A DNA stretch of 9,333 bases from Firmicutes bacterium UBA4996 (GTDB taxonomy: Bacteria; Bacillota; Limnochordia; Darwinibacteriales; Darwinibacteriaceae): positions 1-9,333 of the forward strand of contig DGYW01000043.1 of the NCBI GenBank assembly GCA_002396805.1. The letters run 5' to 3'. Made by a program: the position numbers and the translations under genes. Below are positions 1-6,502 of the stretch, in pieces (position 1 is the first letter of the stretch; the number at the start of each line of letters is the position of its first letter). The notes below the pieces were generated by a model. It was not told where the DNA came from. It saw only the letters and a program-made list of their open reading frames with translations, and searched no databases.

Positions 1-63
1 TTAGGAGATTACGTGGAGAATATTCTGGAAGATGCCATTGCCCGAGGGATTTTGAAGAAATGA
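1..63 (+). CDS. 3' end of an unidentified gene (last 20 codons)
   Basis: From the first base, frame 1 is open for 20 codons and stops at TGA (61-63). The peptide ends in EDAIARGILKK, an amphipathic, probably helical tail. The next gene begins 16 nt later behind its own ribosome-binding site, and no terminator lies between, so the two are probably in one operon. Too little protein is visible to assign a family. The call rests on the open frame and the operon-like spacing only. Confidence 0.5.
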   Translation, partial: LGDYVENILEDAIARGILKK

Positions 64-79
64 TGGAGGTAAGAAGATT

Positions 80-1177
80 GTGCGAGATTTAGACGTTTTA
101 CGGGGACGTGGGTTAACTAGGGAAGAGGCCCTCCTAGCCACGGACCTGTTGTGGGAAGAGCTAGCTCAAACAATGAAATCGGAGAGAGCTTCAGTTTTGG
201 AAGATGGGTCTATTGTTGTGGAGGGAGTAGAATTGAAGTTCGCCTTCACGGTTTTTGGTGAGCCTGTGGAAGGTAAACGTAGTCTATATATTTCTCTTCA
301 TGGCGGTGGAGGTACAACTCCAGAGGCCAACGACAAACAATGGGAAAACCAAAAGAAACTATACAAGCCTACTGAAGGGATTTACTTGGCACCACGGGCC
401 CCCAGTAATGATTGGGACTTATGGCATAAACCCCACATTGATTTCCTCTTTGATTACTTAATTTCCACCCTGGTTGTCTTAGCTGATGTAGATCCTAATC
501 GAGTCTATCTCCTGGGTTATTCAGCTGGTGGTGATGGAGTATACCAACTAGCTCCTCGCATGGCAGACCGCTGGGCGGCCGCGGGTATGATGGCAGGCCA
601 TCCCAATGATGCAAAACCCTATGGTTTGCGTAACATCGGTTTCACCCTCCATATGGGAGGTCAGGACACCGCCTATCGTCGTAATGAAGTGGCCAAAGAA
701 TGGCAGGACTGGCTGGGCCAGTTGCAGGCAGACGATCCAGAAGGGTACAAACATTGGGTAGAGATCTACCCTCAACATGGCCATTGGATGGAGGGGGAAG
801 ATGCCAGTGCCTTACCTTGGATGGCCCAGTTTAAACGCAACCCTTATCCGAAACGGGTAGTCTGGTGGCAAGATGATGTGACTCACACGAGATTTTACTG
901 GCTAGCTGTCACGGCCGCGGAGGCGGTGGAAGGAGCTAAGGTTGTTGCCTCTGTGCAAGGGCAAACCATTACTATTGAAGAGAGCGACGCCGCGGTGTTG
1001 AAGATTCGCCTGCACGATAATTTGGTGGATCTAGATCAACCAATCGAAGTATGCTATCAAGAACGGATCTTGTTTTCTGGCCGGGTGGAGCGTTCTGTTG
1101 ACTCCATTACCCACAGTCTCAAAGAGAGGCAGGATCCCGCTTCAGTGTTTTACGCAGAAATCGTGTTAGAGCTATAG
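80..1177 (+). CDS. Alpha/beta-hydrolase, esterase / PHB-depolymerase-like, with extra C-terminal domain
   Basis: A 365-residue protein, probably a cytoplasmic serine hydrolase acting on an ester; the substrate is unknown. A GTG start at 80 is chosen because GGAGGT (65-70) lies 9 nt upstream. Residues 1-60 form a charged helical and beta lead-in. The hydrolase core runs from about 66 to 250. It has an oxyanion-type HGGGG (74-78), the nucleophile elbow GYSAGG with Ser148, a likely acidic residue Asp196 in GGQDTAYRR, and a likely catalytic His235 in HGHW (His233 is the alternative). Residues 258-365 form a separate, beta-rich segment containing VDLDQPIEV, which may be an Ig-like domain. No signal peptide or membrane segment is visible. 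The gene closely follows the unknown upstream gene and ends at the terminator shared with leuS. Family membership is well supported; the specific reaction is not. Confidence 0.82.
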   Translation: MRDLDVLRGRGLTREEALLATDLLWEELAQTMKSERASVLEDGSIVVEGVELKFAFTVFGEPVEGKRSLYISLHGGGGTTPEANDKQWENQKKLYKPTEGIYLAPRAPSNDWDLWHKPHIDFLFDYLISTLVVLADVDPNRVYLLGYSAGGDGVYQLAPRMADRWAAAGMMAGHPNDAKPYGLRNIGFTLHMGGQDTAYRRNEVAKEWQDWLGQLQADDPEGYKHWVEIYPQHGHWMEGEDASALPWMAQFKRNPYPKRVVWWQDDVTHTRFYWLAVTAAEAVEGAKVVASVQGQTITIEESDAAVLKIRLHDNLVDLDQPIEVCYQERILFSGRVERSVDSITHSLKERQDPASVFYAEIVLEL

Positions 1178-1188
1178 TTATAGGAAAG

Positions 1189-1214
1189 AAACGGCCCCGA
1201 GCGGGACCGTTTTT
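1189..1214. terminator. Bidirectional intrinsic terminator between the hydrolase gene and leuS
   Basis: AAACGG pairs with CCGTTT and the inner CCC pairs with GGG, across one C/A mismatch, giving a 9-pair GC-rich hairpin with loop GAGC. On the plus strand it is followed by a run of five T (1210-1214). On the minus strand it is followed by TTTCTTTCC, so it can also end leuS transcripts; the leuS stop is at 1217-1219. It serves two convergent genes that lie only 39 nt apart. Confidence 0.85.
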
Positions 1215-1216
1215 CT

Positions 1217-3628
1217 CTATTTAACGACAATATTGTAGATGCGTCCAGGGACGTATATCTCCTTCACGATTGTCTTTCCTTCAATAGCTCTAAGGACATT
1301 TTCATTGGCTAAGGCCTTCGCCCGGGCTACTTCCGCAGGGTCATCTAGATTCACAGTGATCTCTCCTCGGACCCGGCCATTGATTTGAACACCAATGTCC
1401 ACCGTCTGGGCCACAGTTTTCTCCTCATCCCAGGTGGGCCACTTCTGCTCGTTGAGCATACCCGCAAAGCCTAGCTTTTCCCACATTTCTTCAGTAATGT
1501 GAGGTGCCACCGGATTCAATAAGACAAGGAAAGTGCGCATTTCTGCCTTATTGATCTTACCTAGGTGGTTGACCTCGTTGAGTAGAGTCATAAGGGCCGC
1601 TATAGCCGTGTTAAACTTCAGACTCTCGTAATCGGTGCTCACCTTTTTAATGGTTTGATGCATCTGCGTCTCTAATTCTGAACTATACTCTTCGCCTGGT
1701 TGCACTATTTCTTGCAACTTCCAAACCCGGTCCAAGAAGCGACGGCAGCCACGCACCCCATCGGTACTCCAGGGGACACTCTTTTCGAAGTCGCCGATAA
1801 ACATTTCGTACATACGCAAGGTGTCGGCTCCATACTCCTCTACAACCACGTCAGGATTAATTACATTACCCCGGGACTTAGACATCTTCTCGTTATTTTC
1901 GCCCAAGATCATCCCGTGAGAAGTCCGCTTTTGATAAGGCTCAGGCGTAGGGGCAACACCGATATCATATAAGAACTTATGCCAGAAACGGGAATACAGA
2001 AGATGCAGGGTCGTGTGCTCCATGCCTCCGTTGTACCAATCCACTGGTAACCAATAATTCAAGGCCTCTTGGCTAGCTAGGGCCTCATCGTTATGGGGAT
2101 CGGTGTAGCGCAAGAAGTACCAAGAGGAGCCCGCCCATTGCGGCATGGTGTCTGTTTCTCTTTCAGCCGGTCCACCACAAGTTGGGCAAGTCGTTTCTAC
2201 CCAGTTCCTGATTTTAGCTAAAGGAGATTCCCCTGTATCGGTGGGCTCATAGTTAGCCACCTGAGGCAAACGCACAGGTAGCTGTTCTTCAGGTACTGCG
2301 ACCCAACCGCACTTTTCACAGTGAATCAGTGGAATAGGTTCACCCCAATAGCGTTGTCTGGAAAATACCCAGTCTCGTAGTTTGTAATTGACCTTAGGGG
2401 TACCGAGGCCTTGTTCCTTCAACCATGCGGAGATTTCTTTTTTGGCAGTATCTACATCCATTCCATTTAAGAAACCTGAATTGACCATTATACCGGTTTC
2501 TGTTTGTGTGTAGGCTTCCTTAGTCACATCGCCACCTTGCACCACTTCCACAATGGGGAGGTTGTAGGTCTTAGCGAACTCCCAGTCTCGCTCATCATGG
2601 CCTGGTACAGCCATAATGGCTCCGGTTCCATAGCTCATGAGCACATAGTCAGAAACCCAAATGGTGATCTCCTTGTTATTCACGGGATTGATGGCCGTGA
2701 GTCCTTGAACCTGTACACCGGTTTTTTCTTGGCTTAGCTCTGCCCGCTCAAACTCGGTTTTTTTCTTGGCCTGCTCTTGATAGGCGTGAATTTCTTCTGG
2801 ATTAGTTAACTTGTGGGCCAACTTTTCTAATACGGGATGTTCAGGGGAAATCACCATGTAGGTGGCCCCAAACAGGGTGTCTGGGCGAGTGGTGAAGACC
2901 TGTAGAACTTCATCGGTGTCTTTGATAGCAAAGGTGATCTCTGCTCCTTCAGATCTTCCAATCCAGTTCCGTTGCTGGATCTTGACTCGCTCAATATAAT
3001 CTACCGTATCTAGATCATTTATGAGACGCTCCGCATACTCCGTGATTTTTAGCATCCATTGGTTCTTGATCCTACTTTCTACTTCTTGACCACAACGCTC
3101 GCAGCCACCATTGACTACCTCTTCATTAGCCAAGCCCACTTTGCAACTAGGACACCAGTTAATGGGCATTTCTTTTTTATAAGCTAGTCCCTTCTCGAAC
3201 AGCTTCAGAAAAATCCACTGAGTCCACTTAAAGTAGCTGGGATCGGTGGTGTTCACTTCCCGTGACCAGTCGAAAGAAAACCCCAAAGACCGGAGTTGTT
3301 CTTTGAAGCGGGCTACGTTACGCTCGGTAACCACAGATGGATGAATCTTGGTTTGAATGGCGTAGTTTTCAGCAGGTAGTCCAAAGGCATCCCAGCCCAT
3401 GGGAAACAGGACATTGTAGCCTTCCATCCGCCGTTTACGAGACACCACATCTAGAGCAGTGTAAGGACGGGGATGGCCCACATGAAGCCCTTCGCCCGAG
3501 GGGTAGGGGAATTCTACCAAGGCGTAAAACTTAGGCTTATCGTAATCGGTACTGGTGCGAAATGTTTGTTCGTTATCCCAAACATCCTGCCATTTCTTTT
3601 CTATAAACTTGGGGTCGTACTTGTTCAT
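1217..3628 (-). CDS. leuS: Leucyl-tRNA synthetase
   Basis: Class I aminoacyl-tRNA synthetase that charges tRNA-Leu with leucine in the cytoplasm, with hydrolytic proofreading. The protein has 803 residues, close to the usual bacterial length. The HIGH-type motif is HVGH (49-52) and the KMSKS motif is intact at 581-585. The CP1 editing insert contains TTRPDT (246-251) and GHDERD with the conserved Asp345. Two Cys pairs (159/162 with 176/179, and 437/440 with 481/484) look like zinc knuckles. The C-terminal tRNA-binding part ends normally. The ATG at 3628 is preferred because AAGGAGG (3638-3644) is 9 nt upstream. A TTG 30 nt further upstream would extend the frame but lies beyond that ribosome-binding site. 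The gene is expressed from its own promoter through a T-box leader and ends at the bidirectional terminator. Confidence 0.99.
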   Translation of the reverse strand: MNKYDPKFIEKKWQDVWDNEQTFRTSTDYDKPKFYALVEFPYPSGEGLHVGHPRPYTALDVVSRKRRMEGYNVLFPMGWDAFGLPAENYAIQTKIHPSVVTERNVARFKEQLRSLGFSFDWSREVNTTDPSYFKWTQWIFLKLFEKGLAYKKEMPINWCPSCKVGLANEEVVNGGCERCGQEVESRIKNQWMLKITEYAERLINDLDTVDYIERVKIQQRNWIGRSEGAEITFAIKDTDEVLQVFTTRPDTLFGATYMVISPEHPVLEKLAHKLTNPEEIHAYQEQAKKKTEFERAELSQEKTGVQVQGLTAINPVNNKEITIWVSDYVLMSYGTGAIMAVPGHDERDWEFAKTYNLPIVEVVQGGDVTKEAYTQTETGIMVNSGFLNGMDVDTAKKEISAWLKEQGLGTPKVNYKLRDWVFSRQRYWGEPIPLIHCEKCGWVAVPEEQLPVRLPQVANYEPTDTGESPLAKIRNWVETTCPTCGGPAERETDTMPQWAGSSWYFLRYTDPHNDEALASQEALNYWLPVDWYNGGMEHTTLHLLYSRFWHKFLYDIGVAPTPEPYQKRTSHGMILGENNEKMSKSRGNVINPDVVVEEYGADTLRMYEMFIGDFEKSVPWSTDGVRGCRRFLDRVWKLQEIVQPGEEYSSELETQMHQTIKKVSTDYESLKFNTAIAALMTLLNEVNHLGKINKAEMRTFLVLLNPVAPHITEEMWEKLGFAGMLNEQKWPTWDEEKTVAQTVDIGVQINGRVRGEITVNLDDPAEVARAKALANENVLRAIEGKTIVKEIYVPGRIYNIVVK

Positions 3629-3665
3629 CTTAGGTCTCCTCCTTAGTTCTTTCAACAACCCGTAT

Positions 3666-3705
3666 AAAAAAACCCTCCGTCTCTATATTTAGAGACGAAA
3701 GGTTT
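3666..3705 (-). terminator. T-box-controlled attenuator terminator upstream of leuS
   Basis: On the minus strand, AAACCTTTCGTCTCTA pairs with TAGAGACGGAGGGTTT to form a 16-pair hairpin (including G-U pairs) with loop AATA. It ends in seven consecutive T (3666-3672). The 5' arm overlaps the sequence used by the antiterminator, so this is the conditional terminator of the T-box leader. It lies 37 nt upstream of the leuS ATG. Confidence 0.95.
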
Positions 3706-3918
3706 CGCGGTACCACTCTAATTGATAGCTTGCAGCAAGCTTAATCTTGATGCAACTATCCACTCAACATGATAACGGTATGACCGGCTAGGGCTAGACT
3801 CAGTTCACCCTAGCAGCTCCTAGGCGAGTTCTGGGGGGTTTCGTGTTGCTTTGCACCAACCAGCAACTCTCTAGAATACCTGCCCACCATACTACTCCTA
3901 CTCACAGCTTTTCGTATT
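3666..3918 (-). ncRNA. T-box riboswitch leader of leuS (specifier CUC, leucine)
   Basis: Read on the minus strand, this leader senses uncharged tRNA-Leu and allows transcription into leuS. Stem I carries GAGTAGTA (specifier-loop 5' side) and the conserved AGAGAG (3867-3872). Its distal hairpin has GTTGCT pairing with AGCAAC around GGTTGGTG (3845-3867). After GAA, the specifier codon CUC (3826-3828) reads leucine, matching the downstream gene. CCGTTATC and GAGTGG mark the Stem II region. Stem III is AGCTTG/CAAGCT (3727-3741). The T-box sequence AGAGTGGTACCGCG (3706-3719) contains the UGGU bulge (3712-3715) that would pair with the tRNA acceptor end carrying discriminator A. UAGAG (3716-3720) can pair with CUCUA of the terminator 5' strand, forming the antiterminator. 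The 5' end is inferred from the promoter. Confidence 0.96.
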
Positions 3919-3925
3919 GCCTGTA

Positions 3926-3954
3926 ATTCTATCAATTGTAGCGATAAATGTCAA
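3926..3954 (-). promoter_or_regulatory. Sigma-A promoter of leuS
   Basis: Perfect -35 TTGACA (3949-3954), a 17-nt spacer, and -10 TAGAAT (3926-3931). Transcription should start near 3919, giving a leader of about 290 nt that contains the whole T-box. The -35 lies only 4 nt past the stop codon of the upstream phosphatase gene. Confidence 0.9.
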
Positions 3955-3957
3955 TTA

Positions 3958-5088
3958 CTAAGCGGCAGGTGTTAATGGTTTAGCTAGTTGTATCTTAAGA
4001 GTTTCAATTTGTTCTGCCGTGAGCCCGATCTTTAGGAGATAATTCTCGGCAGCTTGGACCAAATTCACTTCACTTAAGTCAGCATCTTTAGGTAGTCCTG
4101 CAATATCCCTAAGAGATTCGAGGATGTTACTATCTGCGATCTTCTCGTATTGTTCTGAGCCATATTCCACACCATAATAGTTGCTGTAGGTGATCATGTA
4201 GTCCTCTTTGATCTCCGCAATGGTAGCACCCATGAGTGCTTCCAAGAGAGCGGCTACAAACCCGGCCCGATCTTTGCCTTCATTGCAGTGTACTAAATAG
4301 GGACTAGGATTGGCTACCATGAAGAGGAGTCCTTGTTTGAGCTTGCTTTGGAATTCAGGAGCCTTAAAGTCTACGCCCATGCTGAGGAAAATAACTTGGC
4401 CCTGATCGTATAAGGATTTGTAATAGGGAGAATTGAAGTCATCCTTTTGGAAGTAACCCTCTAGTTCTTCGTGACTATCCGCAAGGTTAATTACTGTTTT
4501 TATCTTAGCCTCCGCCATGAAGTTATCGGCATAAGCGGCCCGATGGAGTTCATTATTGACTGGACTACTACTGCGGTAATAGACACCTGGAGCCATATTG
4601 CCGAAGTTTACTCCTCGAAAGTTGGCGAAGATCTCATCGCTAGCGTAGTCTTCTCTATTGTTGGTTCGCTTCAATTGGCGGATGGTCCATTCCGCCAAGT
4701 AACCTTCTTTTTCGAGGAGAGTTAACTTTACGGGATCCCCTTCCTTTACTTCATAAGTAGTGGAAAAGTTGCCCATATTAATGGCCAACATGGCAGGATT
4801 TGAGGCAACTCCACCAGGACCGCGCACTAGAACACTTCCGGTGTTCACATCGCTATAGGCGGTTACAAAGGGTGCTTCGACGTTATGCGTGCCGACTTCA
4901 ATCATGAGAATGTCACCAAACTCAAACCCCTCGTTTAATAACACTTCAGTGAGGATGTCTAGGGTAATATTGCCGTATTTGTCCACCATTTGTACTAAAC
5001 CGGTGGCGGCAAATACCCCTCCTACCCAAGATAGGCTGAAAGTGAGGGTCAAGAGCAAAACACCGAGCACGAGTCTCTTTCTAGTCAC
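3958..5088 (-). CDS. Exported tyrosine-phosphatase-like protein with N-terminal SAM-HAT-C-like domain
   Basis: A 376-residue protein. The start is taken as GTG at 5088 because AGGAAGG (5098-5104) lies 9 nt upstream. An in-frame ATG at 5097 abuts that site and would add only 3 residues. Residues 1-27 are a Sec signal peptide: TRKR, a hydrophobic core, then VFA before Ala28. Residues 30-125 contain VDKYGNITLDI, AYSDVNTG and AINMGNF, resembling the C-terminal domain of SAM hydroxide adenosyltransferases (DUF62); this is recalled similarity, not a search result. Residues 155-310 are a cysteine phosphatase of the Y_phosphatase3 type. They show FRGVNFG, YRSSSP, TVINLADSHEE and the P-loop HCNEGKDRAG, with nucleophile Cys268 and Arg274. 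It probably removes phosphate outside the membrane; the substrate (phosphotyrosine, phospho-sugar or inositol phosphate) is unknown. It has its own promoter and no terminator before the leuS promoter. Confidence 0.85.
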   Translation of the reverse strand: MTRKRLVLGVLLLTLTFSLSWVGGVFAATGLVQMVDKYGNITLDILTEVLLNEGFEFGDILMIEVGTHNVEAPFVTAYSDVNTGSVLVRGPGGVASNPAMLAINMGNFSTTYEVKEGDPVKLTLLEKEGYLAEWTIRQLKRTNNREDYASDEIFANFRGVNFGNMAPGVYYRSSSPVNNELHRAAYADNFMAEAKIKTVINLADSHEELEGYFQKDDFNSPYYKSLYDQGQVIFLSMGVDFKAPEFQSKLKQGLLFMVANPSPYLVHCNEGKDRAGFVAALLEALMGATIAEIKEDYMITYSNYYGVEYGSEQYEKIADSNILESLRDIAGLPKDADLSEVNLVQAAENYLLKIGLTAEQIETLKIQLAKPLTPAA

Positions 5089-5133
5089 AGAATCCATCCT
5101 TCCTAAATATTGTTTTATTGAATCGTTAAGTAA

Positions 5134-5142
5134 ATTATACCA
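5134..5142 (-). promoter_or_regulatory. Extended -10 promoter of the phosphatase gene
   Basis: On the minus strand, TGGTATAAT gives a perfect TATAAT (5134-5139) preceded by an extended TG (5140-5142). No good -35 is found 17 nt upstream (TTCCTT), which is common for extended -10 promoters. The start site should be near 5127, leaving a leader of about 40 nt containing AGGAAGG. Confidence 0.7.
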
Positions 5143-5221
5143 CGGGGTTGGTGTGGAAGGAAAGGATCTGGACTGTACAAGGAGAAAAGTATGGAGTAGT
5201 TGTTCAGGAAGGGGCTTCTCA

Positions 5222-6502
5222 ATGATGGAAAAAATAGCTATAGCATTATTCATCGCAACTTATCTTCTGCTACTCGTTTTGCCGAAGTTTAGAGCCCACA
5301 TTGCCCTATTAGGTGCTGGACTGTTTGTGGTGGCGGGCATTGTGCCCTTGTCTTTGGTCGGGACATTAGTTGATTGGAATGTAATCTTGATGATTGCGGG
5401 AACTATGGGGATTGTTTCTTTATTCATCGCTTCGCGCATGCCTGCTTTATTAGCAGACTTGATTATTGAACGAACTCCCAATATTCGATGGGCTGTTGTT
5501 GCTTTGGCCCTATTTGCAGGAATTATCTCTGCTTTTGTAGATAATGTGGCTACTGTTTTGATGGTGGCACCAGTCGCGATCAGTGTAGCTAACAAGCAGG
5601 GGGTTTCCCCTGTTACTAGTGTGATCGCAGTGGCTATTTCTTCTAACCTGCAAGGAGCAGCCACCTTGGTGGGTGATGCTACTTCGATTTTGTTGGGTGG
5701 TCACGCCCACCTTGATTTCTTAGACTTCTTCTTTGTGCACGGCAGACCAGGCCTATTTTGGATAGTTCAGGCCGGGGCAGTAGTAGCTACTACCGTCTTG
5801 TTTTGGGTCCTCCGCTCTAGCACTCAAAGCGTTCAACCCCAAGGCAGAACTCAGGTGGAGGATTACTTTCCTACCTTGCTTTTGGCATCTATGGTAGTCT
5901 TGCTCATCTTAGCTTCTTTTGTTCCCCACAAGCCTGCCATTACTAACGGCTTAATTTGCGTATTTCTTCTCATCGTAGGCCTATTACGAGAAGTGCTAAG
6001 CGGCGGCGGGTTCAAGGTGGTACGGGATACTGTGGCTAACATTGACCTTTTCACCCTACTTCTGTTAGTCGGTCTTTTTGTGGTTGTGGGTGGTTTGACT
6101 CAGGTTGGGGTGATCGATCGATTTAGCGTACTAGTGGTAAAGCTGGGGCAGGGCAATATCTTTCTCATCTATACCTTAGTGGTGTGGCTTTCTGTTTTAG
6201 TCTCCGGTTTTGTTGACAATATTCCCTATGTGGCCACAATGTTGCCTGTGGTAGGCGGGGTTGCTAATCTTTTAGGGGTGGATGCAAACCTGTTTTATTT
6301 CGGGCTCTTGGTTGGAGCCACCTTAGGAGGCAATATTACGCCCATTGGGGCGTCAGCCAATATTACTGCCTTGGGTCTATTACGTAAAGAGGGCTATGAG
6401 GTGGGTGCTGGTGAGTTCATGCGCCTCAGCGTTCCCTTTACCTTGGCAGCGGTCTGCACGGGCTATGTCTTGCTTTGGTTAGTTTGGGGTGGGGCAGTGT
6501 GA
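5222..6502 (+). CDS. Ion-transporter-superfamily permease (ArsB/NhaD-like, SLC13-related)
   Basis: A 426-residue, strongly hydrophobic inner-membrane carrier with roughly 10-12 transmembrane segments. ATG at 5222 is chosen because AGGAAGG (5206-5212) is 9 nt upstream; a second ATG follows at once. The frame is open further upstream, but that stretch is antisense to the phosphatase. The two-fold architecture of the superfamily is visible. Half one has FVDN (105-108) and a hairpin-like segment with GAATLVGDATS (145-155). Half two has FVDN (330-333) and GGNITPIGASAN (369-380). Such carriers move anions (arsenite, citrate, other carboxylates) or exchange sodium and protons; the substrate cannot be decided here. 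No arsR or arsC is nearby, so arsenite resistance is not supported. The next gene overlaps its stop codon, indicating an operon and translational coupling. Confidence 0.87.
   Translation: MMEKIAIALFIATYLLLLVLPKFRAHIALLGAGLFVVAGIVPLSLVGTLVDWNVILMIAGTMGIVSLFIASRMPALLADLIIERTPNIRWAVVALALFAGIISAFVDNVATVLMVAPVAISVANKQGVSPVTSVIAVAISSNLQGAATLVGDATSILLGGHAHLDFLDFFFVHGRPGLFWIVQAGAVVATTVLFWVLRSSTQSVQPQGRTQVEDYFPTLLLASMVVLLILASFVPHKPAITNGLICVFLLIVGLLREVLSGGGFKVVRDTVANIDLFTLLLLVGLFVVVGGLTQVGVIDRFSVLVVKLGQGNIFLIYTLVVWLSVLVSGFVDNIPYVATMLPVVGGVANLLGVDANLFYFGLLVGATLGGNITPIGASANITALGLLRKEGYEVGAGEFMRLSVPFTLAAVCTGYVLLWLVWGGAV

Noticed and set aside
548..784. Minus-strand open frame inside the hydrolase gene
   Set aside because: Shadow of the catalytic core coding region, with no family resemblance.
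3629..3658. Ten-residue upstream extension of leuS from a TTG codon
   Set aside because: It would translate through the AAGGAGG site; ATG at 3628 with 9-nt spacing gives the usual LeuRS N-terminus.
4889..5221. N-terminal extension of the permease, 111 residues upstream of 5222
   Set aside because: It is antisense to the phosphatase N-terminus and the divergent promoter, is hydrophilic and unlike the family, and a proper ribosome-binding site precedes 5222.
5260..5664. A 134-codon minus-strand open frame inside the permease gene
   Set aside because: Complementary shadow of a clear membrane-protein gene; low-complexity Ala/Thr composition and no ribosome-binding site seen.
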